Assembly: GCA_017562135.1 (NCBI GenBank)
Contig: QEYB01000588.1
Span: 1-64,000, forward strand
DNA: 64,000 nt
From: Dipylidium caninum
Lineage: Eukaryota > Platyhelminthes > Cestoda > Cyclophyllidea > Dipylidiidae
Direction of reading: 5' to 3'
In this document: positions 50,301 to 60,784 of the stretch, in pieces
Numbering within the stretch: the stretch's first letter is position 1
Layout of the letters: the number at the start of each line of letters is the position of its first letter
Made by a program: the position numbers and the translations under genes
The notes under the pieces: model-generated
What the model was told of the DNA's origin: nothing
Database searches by the model: none
Seen by the model: only the letters and a program-made list of their open reading frames with translations

Positions 50301-50480
50301 TATACTAATGGGATGCGGAAGGAACGAGATTTAGTGTGTTGACTACCCTCGAATCCTCCAATATGCGCATAATGATGAGTAAACTGCTTTCAAAGATGAC
50401 CTTTAGTTGCCCAATTCAAATGAGGTAAAGCCGTGACCTTGAGCCTATTACGCTTGCCTTCACTTGCCCTCCTGTCAACT
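47364..50480. other. Intergenic region, GC-rich on the left, AT-rich on the right
   Basis: Between synaptogyrin and the BCL11-like gene. Bases 47700-49740 are GC-rich with overlapping frames on both strands and no domain (for example 48784-49146 on both strands). Bases 49740-50480 are AT-rich and probably promoter or upstream intron of the zinc-finger gene. No RNA gene recognised. Confidence 0.45.
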
Positions 50481-51866
50481 ATGCGGCCAGATTTCATCTA
50501 TTGTGGGTCCTGTTCCTTGGAGTTCCCCCTATCCGAATTAACATTCTTTATTGAACATAAGCGCTCGAATTGTTCTAACTCTTTATCTGAAACCAAGTAT
50601 GATGAGCTGCAGTGCTCTCAATGCGTCCGCAGTTTTCACACGCCATGGCCTCTTATTTTCCATTTTCAGAACGACCATGGTATTAAATTGATACGAAACC
50701 TTGACTGTTCGGAAAAAACCGACCAAACAACTGGCGTTCTTGCAACTCCACACTTGTCCTGCGAACAAATAGGCTTTCAGAGTAACGACCAATTTGACGA
50801 TGTTCTGCAGCCGAACACTTCACCCAGCCAAAACTGTGATGATACCTCGTCAAAGAATAATATACCAAATGATTTAACTTTGACGCCTTTCACCTCAGCT
50901 GTTTCTCTCTCATCTACGCCAAATGTTTCTGAATTTTCTTGTCGGTATTCTTCAAAGGAGTTTGATGGCTCAGCAATTAAGTTTTCCAACCTTACCTACG
51001 ATCCTCAGGCATGCAGTCCTTTGCATATAGCTTTAAATTTGGAAGAAAGTCTGCGTGCAATTCATAGAATTGCTTGCAGTAAACTGGATATGCACTTGCG
51101 ACAAATGACGTCCGTTGATGTCGCCAAAACCTCTTCTTCGTACGCTCTAAGTCTATGCTGTTCACAGACCTGTGTCTCATGTTTGTGCACCGTCGGTTCT
51201 TGCTCCTGTAGTTCAACTCCACCGCCCCCATCATCATCTCAATTGAAGGCATCAGCCTCTTGTCAGACAGATGGTCTGCCCGACCCTTACGTAATTGAGG
51301 CATTCACACCTATCGATCTCCTTTCTTTACCTGAAAATCAGCCGATGGAGTTGGATAAAAGTCCCACCCTCCAAGATTTCAGTTTTCTTAACAATCTTAA
51401 TCAGCACTCTTTCCCTAGTCCTTCAGTTAATGATCCGCCCCTCCAGAGCACCCCTCAACAAGCTTCAGATCATCATTTGACTGATAAACCCCTTTCTCCT
51501 CCAAAATTGTTATCTTTTAGCTGTTCCTTCTGTGGGCGAATTTACAGACAGAAGATACACTTGAGAAAACACGTGATGGCTCAGCATACCAAGCAGAAGC
51601 CTTTCTTCTGTCCTCATTGCACCTACTCCACCGTGGAGAAAAGTCATCTTACTGTGCACATTCGAACGCACACGGGAGAAAGGCCCTACATCTGTCGAGT
51701 ATGCGATTACTCCTCTACACAGAACTGTACTCTCAAATCCCATTACTTGCGAAAACATCCAGATAATAAGATCAGTTGTATGGTTTGTGGAGAAGCGTAT
51801 GTCACGGAGCTGGAGTATCAGAATCATCTTAAAAATTGCACGTCTACATTGGGCCGGATTGTGTGA
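50481..51866 (+). CDS. BCL11-like C2H2 zinc-finger transcription factor
   Basis: A single open frame; with ATG 50481 the product is 461 residues. The N-terminus CGSCSLEFPLSELTFFIEHK closely parallels the CCHC finger of BCL11A/B ([20 protein letters not shown]). It is followed by C.QCVRSFHTPWPLIFHFQNDHG, matching the second BCL11 finger (C.[21 protein letters not shown]). After a Ser/Pro-rich linker there are three C2H2 fingers (about residues 347-427; linkers TKQKPF and TGERPY) and a degenerate fourth ending HLKNC. BCL11 proteins are DNA-binding repressors/activators in neural and blood development. The frame is open above ATG 50481 only to a GTG, and BCL11A has a short first exon bearing a NuRD-binding peptide, so an unseen 5' exon (acceptor CGGCCAG near 50489) is possible. 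The central finger pair of vertebrate BCL11 is absent. Confidence 0.8.
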   Translation: MRPDFIYCGSCSLEFPLSELTFFIEHKRSNCSNSLSETKYDELQCSQCVRSFHTPWPLIFHFQNDHGIKLIRNLDCSEKTDQTTGVLATPHLSCEQIGFQSNDQFDDVLQPNTSPSQNCDDTSSKNNIPNDLTLTPFTSAVSLSSTPNVSEFSCRYSSKEFDGSAIKFSNLTYDPQACSPLHIALNLEESLRAIHRIACSKLDMHLRQMTSVDVAKTSSSYALSLCCSQTCVSCLCTVGSCSCSSTPPPPSSSQLKASASCQTDGLPDPYVIEAFTPIDLLSLPENQPMELDKSPTLQDFSFLNNLNQHSFPSPSVNDPPLQSTPQQASDHHLTDKPLSPPKLLSFSCSFCGRIYRQKIHLRKHVMAQHTKQKPFFCPHCTYSTVEKSHLTVHIRTHTGERPYICRVCDYSSTQNCTLKSHYLRKHPDNKISCMVCGEAYVTELEYQNHLKNCTSTLGRIV

Positions 51867-52032
51867 GCCCTGCATCTTTTTTTTGCTGTCCTCCCAATCG
51901 CGCCTTACTCATTTTGGTGCTTATTTTACATATATGCCAGATCCCTTTTGACTGTCGTATTCTAATTCCCGAGGGTAATGTGCTTTATGTGACCTTGAGT
52001 GTTGATAATTGAATAGAGATTTGATTAATTAA

Positions 52033-52680
52033 TTCTTCCATGGGTGACAGATTGTTGTGGATTGCGGGTGCACGCCAATCTCGGTGGTCCTTGGTCATAC
52101 GACATCGTTGGAGGACGTAAGGACGCGAAGTACGTGGCTGCTATGATGCATTTGATGGATGCGAGTGAGGGTGTGGTATCTGTCGGCGAGTTTACCTGTC
52201 ATTCAGCTCTCTCAGAAGGCCTACTTTGACCTTGGTGAAGGTGAGTGTTTGCGAAACCAGCCGAACAACAAACAAAATATTGATGCATTGGAATAAGAAG
52301 ACTGCTTTTACGTCTGAAATGAGTACAGTCTTTTCTTTCATCACTACGAGAAGTTGTTCGAGATCTTTTCCCTTCCCACAAAGTGTGCCTTGGTACTTCC
52401 TCAATAACAAACTGGGAGAGTGAGTTTCGCCTTCGTGCTGAACAAGTGACCAACAGTGTGGCTTTTTTCCCTGCAACTCCTTAAAGTCCTGATATCTGAA
52501 TGCTCCGCAGTTATATTCTCATGGCAGCAACCGAGCAATCGTATATTCTATCCTCAACCACGCCCTAACTGTTGAGCGCTGTCAAGTCACCCAAATCGAG
52601 CCTTTAACTCCACTGGACGCATCGCTACCAAGTATCGCGCCGGACTTGTTATGCCTTGTCATGTATTCTAGGCAAGTTTA
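52033..52680 (+). CDS. Cluster of exon-like segments, unidentified gene
   Basis: Three segments have good splice sites: about 52051-52118 after TGGGTGACAG and before GTAAGG; 52216-52240 after CTCTCTCAG and before GTGAGT; and about 52512-52680 after GCTCCGCAG, the last open for 56 codons to TAA (LYSHGSNRAIVYSILN at its start, MYSRQV at its end). The 25-base middle exon would be a micro-exon. I do not recognise the protein. The cluster lies 170 bases after the BCL11-like stop on the same strand, so it could be a separate gene or an alternative 3' part. Confidence 0.3.
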
Positions 52681-55369
52681 ATGGTGCCGTAAGATCAAAA
52701 CTAGGGTGAGAGGCGGTTTGCCAGTAACTCAACCTACACACTCTCCTTACTAGTTGTCAAGTGAGTGTGAAATTGGTGGCATTGGCGCGCTGTGAGTATT
52801 TTGATAGAAATGTCTGACACTTTTCGGCGTTAACAGGAAAAATCACTGAAGGAGTTCTAATTTCAGCAGTTTCGGACAGAGTCGTACCGGCCTTCGCTCT
52901 CTTTTCGGTTGACATCTGCAAGTGAACGACGTCAAAACAGCGAGAGTCTGAAATGGAAAAGTCTAGTTCTTGTATTCTGCCACCTTTGTGTGTAATAAAA
53001 GCTCTTTTGGCCAATTTGCAAGCCTTTCCATTGTTCCAGCGCTCCTATATGTGAATGTTTTGTTTTTCTTCACACTCCTACAATGGACTGCCTGTGTTTT
53101 CATAGTGTTACACAATTTCATGTTATTGCGACTCTCCTGAAGTTCTTGAGGCTGGCGACAGAGTCGTCTGCACACCAAGATGGCGCGGCATTTCGCACAG
53201 AAGCAAGGTCGTCTTGCAACCCTGAGGATGGTGGTTTTTGTGGGAGCTTCTGAGAACTCCAGTCCGTGTCTCGAGGTCGTTGGTGGCACTGCTGGACTGT
53301 GCACATTTCCTCCTCGCACACACGGACAGTCGAGCGTCTCGAGTGGGACCACCGCATCCCTGTTTGTGGCGCCCCCAATTCGGGCTGTTTCACTGCACTG
53401 GCGTGAGATATTTCGTGGGTTTGACAGAAAAGTCCTGCACACTGGGGCGTGGACAGGCGGCATCCACTAATCCGTTTTTTTCGGCCGCCCAATCCAGGGT
53501 CAGTTGGTGTTTTTCGTGCGAAAAACCCCTCGACGCCTTCCCTAGTGGCAGCTGCGTCTCATCACCCAAACGGTGCGTCTTCGTCCTCAATGAACGAGGA
53601 AACTCTCCTCCTGATTCCACAACTTCCTCTGCGATTTCCGCGTTTCTTTGGACAAAAGCCCTCCACTACGGCCGTGGGAAGGTGGTTGGGCCTTTCGTCG
53701 TTGGCAAAATGGGACATTTTGACGGCGGATCGGTTTGATTTGGTGGTGTTAACGAGGGGATCCTTTTGCCCATTGCCGATCTTCGGAATCAGCGCAACTG
53801 GCGGAAGACGGGGCGAATTTTAAGAAAGTCTCTACACTACTCTAAAGAACCACAGAAAACCGAGTTGAAGTTGAGGGACTTTTACCCACCCAAGTAAGAA
53901 AAAGGGTTCGGTGCTCAAGGCATCGTCCTAACAGCATGTGATAATGAATAGCGGGGGCTCGGAAAGAGAAGTAAACGACTTCCGGTGGACAGTGTCTACC
54001 CAAACAGGGTGACCGCCGGCTAACAGCGGCCGATTTTTGCCCAGAGCCTTGGAAAATCGTTTAGAGCGGTCATTAAACCGTGATTAAAGGCGAGAAATTT
54101 CCCGCCGACATGAAGAGTATGATTTGGGGCAAACGATTCACGCCCCCCCCCCCTAAGCTGGCGTATGTCCGAAATTCTCCTTGTGACTTCATTAATTTTG
54201 AACTACGGCGTTGCCACCATGGCGGGGAGAAAAGGTTTGATCTGCTCCTTTCGCTTACTTCGACCGATGAAGGGAAGTGACTTGGGCACCAACTGCTAAA
54301 ATCCCAGGTTGTCTACCGGCGAGAAAAGTGCACATAAAGGGGAAGGGGAAGATCCTGTCCTCTCGGCGGCTTGACCACTTTGAAGAGGCGGAATGTGCTT
54401 AAAAATTCGACTGCCGAATGAGCGACTGCGGTGGGCACGATGGCAGTTATTTGGGTGACAATCGCCCCGAGGCTCAGCAGTGGAGGAAAGGAGTCGCAAC
54501 CGACCCCGGTCGAGCGCCATCACAATTATCCCGTCAACCGGAGCGAAGCTTGGCAATTTCATTCCTTAGCTAATCGCTCCTCTCCTCCAATCCTCAATTG
54601 CAGTCAAGGAAATTCACTAACGCTTCCGACATGCAGACTTCTCAAGGACTCCTTTCCACCCGTCTATTTTTGCCATCAGGCTTGGAAGCTAAGAGCAAGG
54701 ACACCTCATAAGCTGTATTTGCATTTATTGTAACAATAAATTAAGGCTTTGTTTTGGGTGTGTTGTGGGTGGAGTCCCCATCTCCGGGCTCTGTTTGCCT
54801 CACACAGAAAGGTCCCAGCTCGAACGAGACAACACCCCGCCTTGTGTTTATTCTTTCCGCTTTACAGGACAAAAACTTGCAATTCAACCAGAAATGTTTA
54901 GATATGAATAAATGGAACATCGAAAGAGAAATCTGAAGAAGATTCACAACCATGAAGCGCTTCTAGAGCATACTCTCCTAACACTCTTAATTCATATGTA
55001 AAATACGTCAAAAATGCCCTCATAAATCGTCAGATGTGTTCTTGGGGCCTGTAGGCGATTTTGCAGCAACAGTCTCCACCAGAATGCATACACCGCCAAG
55101 ACTGACGTGTCGTCTCACATTTGGCTCGTGCATCTTTGACAATACCTTTGCCCTCATCCACCCATCCGAGAGAGAACTACATCTTACGGCAAATGAATAT
55201 GTGATAACTGCCGAAATGAGGGTAAAGCACGCATCTTTTGATTGGGATAGGCAAAAAAACGTTAAAGCGGTCAATGAAACAGCATAGCTCAACGTCCATT
55301 TATTTCATCTTGAGAAACCGGGTGGAATTAAAAATATGTACACTAGTGAAAGGGAAAGAATAATGAAAA
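52681..55369. other. No recognisable gene
   Basis: GC-rich between 53100 and 54560, with overlapping artefactual frames on both strands; a C run at about 54142-54152. A plus-strand frame at 55036-55287 is protein-like in part, but no domain or splice framework supports it. Confidence 0.4.
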
Positions 55370-58300
55370 TCACAGATCACTTTCATCATCGTAGAAATCG
55401 AGGAAATTAACGGACTGTTCTCTGGTCACAACCCCATTTGGGGTGAAAGCATACTTAGAGTATGTTCCATCAGCCGCAAGCGCTGAAAAAAGATACATGT
55501 GCTACTTATAACAAAAAAAAGTAGTACGGTTAAAGTAGGCGGCAGATATTACCAATTAGGGTGTCGGGATGAGATGGGCTAAAAGCGCAGACGGCTTTGA
55601 AGTTGTGGTCCAACGCACAGCGTATTTGACTGAAGGTAGCTGAGAAGTACCGAGGCAATAGGCTACCGGACCTAGAAGAGGGAAATAAAGAGTTCCATGT
55701 CAAAATTACGCCAATTATCTCAGCATTTGGCCTGTGAAGCATAACTCGATGTGTCAAAACCTACAAATGTCTTATATTTTAACATAGACACTCATGCTTG
55801 AGCTTGCGGAGACAACCAACCCATTGCAATACGTGTGGGATAGCAAATACACTTTTCTGAAAGACCCAAAGGCAAAAGAGGCTGTTTATTGTACATTGGT
55901 TTCGCAGTAGTTAAAATCAAGTAGGGATCTACCCTCTACCTCATAAGGCAATAGGAGGAGTATAAATTTACGAGGTTGAAAATCAAAAGCCTAACCAGAG
56001 GCTCAAAATACATCTGTACGACTGAAAATAGCAAAAAGCAGCGCCGCCATTAACACCAGCTGCCTGAAATCTGAGTGGATTTCATCGAGTCGCAGCAACT
56101 ATTACACACATTTGGCGTACGTCACGTGGGCTCTGTATAAGCGTCATTAGTGGAAAAGTTGAAAAATTAAGACTATCAAAAGACTGCTTAAGCGGAGAAT
56201 TGTCCAATGAGGCAGTCAGGTATTCGAGGCCTCCGATGTGCCACTAGAGGCTGTGATATATTTTAAGGGGGTTAAAATATTATTAGTTGGGAATACTTCC
56301 AAGACAGTTATGTGCCTCAGAAATTAAATTAGAAATTGAAAAGGGTTTAGAGCCGACACAGAGACGTCATTGTTAGAAATAAACTGGTGGTGTAATTAGA
56401 CCCATCAGTCGAGGTAGCCTTTCGGCAGTAAGATTAGGTCCCTATCGAATAGCTAAAATCTCCTGAACTAAGTGAAGAGTAACGAAGAAATCACTTAGCT
56501 CAGGTAGAAAAACTAATGATTAAGCTTCGCAGTCACGAGAAAAAGAAAGTAGCACACATTTCTGCGTATATCTTTGCTTAAACGTAAGAAAAAGCCATCA
56601 AATTTCTTTTAACGTGCTCATTTACAGTCTGTTTGTGTGGGGACACGGCCCAGGAAACATGAGTTTTGTTGTCAAGTCTGCCTCATTCACCCTATTCACT
56701 GGACCTCAAGGCGTCGGATTACCACCTTTTTACATCGTTGGAGTATGCAAATAAAAGGTAGAAACTGAAACAATGTTAAAGAGATGAAAACGTACTTGGG
56801 AAAGCTTTCGATGCAAAATCGAAGGAAATAGAACAACTGTCTATACACTAGCAAAAAGTATTGTAGAAATGATGAGAATTATTTCGTGGATTAAAATGAA
56901 CGATCCATTCGATAAATGTTTTTCAATCAACAAATTAAGCTTTAATTACTCTTAGTTTTACCTAATGTGATTAATACAGCAAAAAAGCAATTTAAACAGG
57001 AAGTGGCTTTCACATCATGCGGGGACGATAATGTATTAATGAGCTAGAAGAAAACCTATATTGAGTAGAAAGCAAAACAGCTCACCGTCCGGTTCGAGGT
57101 ACGTGATTTGTGTGATCATATCCAAGTGATAGTCGTCGAGAAGTGGGTGGATAACCTCCCAAACCACCACTACTGGCAACATTTCTTGAAGTTTCATTTT
57201 CCAGTAGGTTTAGATTAAAGATGTGAACAGTGCCGTGATCACTAGCAACGGCCAGACGTCGAATAGTGGAGGCAGCGGTGATGTGGTCAAAGGCGATGGA
57301 AGTGATGAGAGCTGCGTTTGAGCCTCGACGAAGTTCATGGAGGAGTTCAAATGAGCGAGTACAAAAAACACGGATGAGAGTGCCACGTTGCGAAGCAGTG
57401 GCTAGTTGTTTACCATCCCCGCTCATCGTCAGTGCCACTAGAGGATTTCGATGAGCCTTCAGATATCGTGGTGATGAAGTAGCAGATTTTTGAGCATTCG
57501 TTGGCGGTAATGTAATCAACGTCACAACCCCTACCTGTCGACCAGGGAAGGCGATAACGGGATTGTCAGGGTGGTGACAAACGTGGCAGAGACCTTGAGG
57601 GTTGGATACGGTCTCTGACTGATAACTGAGCTCCGGAGAAGAGCCAAATGTGTAAATTTTCACGAAGGTCGTGAGAACCACCACAATTCTGAACTTTGGC
57701 AAAATTAAAAAGTAACAAAAACTTAGTGGAGTCTTTGCGACTGCTAGATCCCATAATCGTCCCACACCTTTTATGTACAGTGGCGTTAAATTAATTTTTC
57801 AAATTATTTAGTGAGGAACATAAAAGAGAATATTTATATACGCATTACAAAAATAACAACCAATTAGTAATAAATAAAGCAACGTGGTACTACTTCAAAG
57901 AAATATACATATAAATCACACTGGCTGCAACCATTATTTAAATATCGAATTATTAAAACACACAGATCTTTCCGCAGTCGGATAGCGCGAACATCGTTGG
58001 CATAAGAAAGCTCAAGAACGAATTCTTGTTCAACGCAGTCCCAAATGCATGCGGTGTTATAAGGTATCTTTGAGTGGTTCCCTCCCCCGAGGAGTCCGAG
58101 AAAACTGGTTCGAAAGAGCATTTCAACAAAACCCACACCAGTACCTTCGCAAGAATTGAACTCTAAAACGCAGGACTGAGGAGTAAAATTCAGTTAATTC
58201 AATACAATACGGAGCAAAATGCCGGAAATGTTTCCGACAGCTTACCGTAGTTTTCAAGTTGTCTCAAAGGATCGGTGTCAAATACACGAAAACCATTCTG

Positions 58301-58429
58301 CATGCCAACTGCGAAGCACCCTGGCAAAAAAGTCATCACAGGCAATATAAACTAACCGTAGTCCTGGTTAAATCCGATGAAGGTTATTGGGTTACCATTG
58401 TTTTCAGAGGGAAATACCCTGAGGGACAT
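55370..58429 (-). CDS. WIPI-type PROPPIN, WDR45/WDR45B (WIPI3/4) homologue
   Basis: Six exons, all in phase: 58429-58357, 58320-58246, 58144-57964, 57688-57086, 55671-55553 and 55482-55370; 387 residues. The seven-bladed propeller family is shown by GFNQDYGCFAVGM.NGFRVF, VEMLFRTSFLGLLGGG, the blade IVVVL....KIYTF, NPQGLCHVC, TASQRGTLIRVF, the phosphoinositide-binding LRRG (about residues 229-232), ASDHGTVHIF, and the last blade ALAADGTYSKYAF. These are the features of WIPI3/WIPI4; VEMLFR...GGG favours WDR45B. The protein binds PI3P/PI(3,5)P2 on phagophore membranes and works in autophagy. Exon 4 has an insertion of Ser/Gly/Tyr-rich sequence before ARM-like blade 6 compared with human. Intron 4 is 1.4 kb, introns 1 and 2 are 36 and 101 nt. 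Confidence 0.93.
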
Positions 58430-59111
58430 TAGGGTTTGTAGGTGGCGCCCAAATATATTGGATATCCGGGCAAGCATATAGATGAATAAAACAAATGATT
58501 TTTTACCTTAGTACCACTGATGTTCCGCTGGCTAATAATAATTTTAATTCGGGCCCTTTATAGAACGTTATTTATTTGGGATAGGTGAATGGATTGCAGT
58601 TTTTAATACTAATGGAAGTGAATTGACAAAATACGGTGTGCGCAGTCTACTTATAGCCACATGTATATCGGGCGCATGATGACTAAATCGCATAAGCGGC
58701 ACCTGAATTCCCCAGCAACCTCCTGTTTCAACTTACCAGATAGTCCTTACAAAACGAAATCACTGTATCTCCCCCCCCCCGATTTCACCTCTTTCTCCCC
58801 TTATCGCTTTTATGTTTAACGTAAATAACCACAACTCGCGCCTACTTTCACCATGATCTCCCATTGATACACTCGGGTTCACATTTCTTACAACTCGGAA
58901 CAGCATTGCATAGTTTATGCATTGTAGGTAAAAGTGGGCAGTGTACTCTTCCCCGTGCAATTTGGATTGGAAGTCAATCAACCTTAACACTGAAACAACA
59001 GTTCCACGATTTTATTGCAATATCCTTCGTAATTAGCAAAACGAAGACTAAGATTACACATTAATATTCACTGTGCGATTCATAGAGCTATGGCGGTACT
59101 AATCATAGGGT
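58430..59111. other. Intergenic between WIPI-type gene and BLOC1S2
   Basis: About 680 bases separating two minus-strand genes. Contains a poly-C run (58771-58780) and short open frames without motifs. The promoter of the WIPI-type gene is expected here. Confidence 0.45.
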
Positions 59112-59884
59112 TCATTTGATTTTTTCCTCTATAAAATAAGAGGAAAAATGTGAGGTGAAGTATTCTACCTACCCAAACTACTGACGATGGCATCCAAATC
59201 TGCGACCTTTTTCTCCATATCATCTATCTTCTCCATTACTTTGTCGAGTATCTCTAAATGATTCGCTATTAAGCGGCCTAAAATGCAAAAACAACCTCAA
59301 ATTGAAGGGGGCAACAGTCTTAATAACATAATCATCAAGTGTACGGTGAATCAGCTTTACTTACATTGTTCATTGGCTCGAGTGATTTTATCAAGAAATA
59401 TTTTAGTGCCTTCCGCTATTGTGCCATACTTCTTGTAGGCCGCGGTGTTGAGGTTGGTGAGGTGGGATATCCTATCTGCATTCACTAATGTCAAAAATGA
59501 GAAAAAAGGGAAGTACTAATACGATATTCGAAGCCAAAATGCTTTTACTAATCCATCAGTGAAGCGTCATTTCTCATTTATTTATAATTATATTTTTTAC
59601 CAATGCGAGTGTTGATCATGTTTATTACATTAGTAATAAACAGCGAAATGATTTCAATCCACCTCATCTCAAGCATTTTTCGCGATTTTATTAGGAGCAA
59701 TTAGGTCCGATCAAATCAGGGAAGTGAGCTTCCCGAGAAAAAGAAAAAGATATCTCCCGAAAATGGCAGAGGAGTCCATAACATGTCGTTTACCAGAAAG
59801 ACCGCTTTGCACGAATTCAGTGAGCGCATCGGCGGCTCTCCGCCAACTTCTCTCTGTGGCCGCTTTCGTCTCTTCGTCGGTCAT
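59112..59884 (-). CDS. BLOC1S2: BLOC-1 complex subunit 2 homologue
   Basis: Four exons, all in phase: 59884-59794, 59484-59365, 59277-59173 and a 17-base last exon 59128-59112; 110 residues. From about residue 20 the protein aligns without gaps to the helical core of human BLOC1S2 (YLTGELTATSEDYKLLENMN versus FVQSGLSVNADRISHLTNLN), with the same spacing of the Leu-x-Asn pair, and ends in a coiled coil rich in MEK/DDMEKK heptads. Identity is low, so this is a length-and-pattern match. BLOC1S2 is shared by BLOC-1 and BORC, which act in endosome/lysosome biogenesis and positioning. An acceptor-like TTTAG lies 19 bases before the ATG, so the message probably has a 5' exon or is trans-spliced. Confidence 0.72.
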
Positions 59885-60784
59885 TTGGATTAACCCGAGA
59901 TGTCTAAAAGGGGACGGGGAATTAATGATTAAACAAGGAAATCCCCGGCGCAAATTAGCATTTTAGAATACTCGTCACTACTTCACCATTACTAGCGGTG
60001 ACAGTCTGACGCACTTAGACGTTCAACTAATTCAATCGGCAAAAGTTGACCAATTTTAGAGGGAACGAAGAAAACTCTTGTGTACATCTTAGTACGCATA
60101 TTGGCATCTTGACAATTTCACAATTCGGTAGGCATCAAACACGTCGTTTTAGATTAGGCGAATTCCTTCCGATGAAGGGTAATTTGTCCTCCTTCAATAG
60201 CCATTTTTAGAAGCCACTGTTCTGATAAGCACTGGATGATTACGTGCAGTTCAAGTCCTAAGTAGTAAACTGAGTTGCAGCAGACATGAAAGCCTTTAAA
60301 GCGGATGCTAGAGTTGCCTCAAACCCACAAGGACAACGCGTGGCCTGCACTCTTGAGCCCTCTAAACCCGTCCATTTCAGGAGGTACAATCAAATCATCG
60401 CACGGAACGAGTCCGAGCTTTTTTTCCTTCCAGGTCTACTTCAACCTTAGCTGGAGGGATGATAAACACTTGGCATTTAGAAAAGACGAGACAAACGCGT
60501 CTCCTACGCTGTCCATTCCAATTTGATGGCCATACCGAGTCCCTACTGCGTGAGGCTAGAAGAGAAGCTATGCCAATTCGAAATGCATTTTGGACAAGTA
60601 ATCTGCCAGCTGTTAAAAATATTTACAATGCAGTGCGAAAAAAACTACATATGCCCTCCAGAAGTACCTTTAAAAAGGATTCACAGCCACAAGAGACAAT
60701 AGGAAGCGATGCCAGTTCCCCTGACAACATCCACTAAGACATCAGAGTATAAAACAGGGAACGTATTAGGCGCTACAACTTTAT
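59885..60784. other. Intergenic between BLOC1S2 and WTAP, with a channel-like exon on the plus strand
   Basis: 900 bases between two minus-strand genes. On the plus strand, a strong acceptor (TTTTTTTCCTTCCAG, ending 60434) precedes VYFNLSWRDDKHLAF, which resembles the ligand-gated (Cys-loop) channel motif .YF.Q.WRD.RLAF, but the frame meets TGA at 60527-60529. A second frame in the same stretch is open for 92 codons. Probably a relic or chance. Confidence 0.25.

Noticed and set aside
50433..50480. Upstream extension of the BCL11-like frame to 50433
   Set aside because: The extension begins with GTG, not ATG, and its residues are not BCL11-like; ATG 50481 or an unseen upstream exon is more likely.
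56630..56720. Extra WIPI exon reading ADLTTKLMFPGPC, loosely like a WIPI1/2 blade
   Set aside because: The exons at 57688-57086 and 55671-55553 join perfectly in phase and already cover that blade, so this segment would duplicate it; the resemblance is probably chance.
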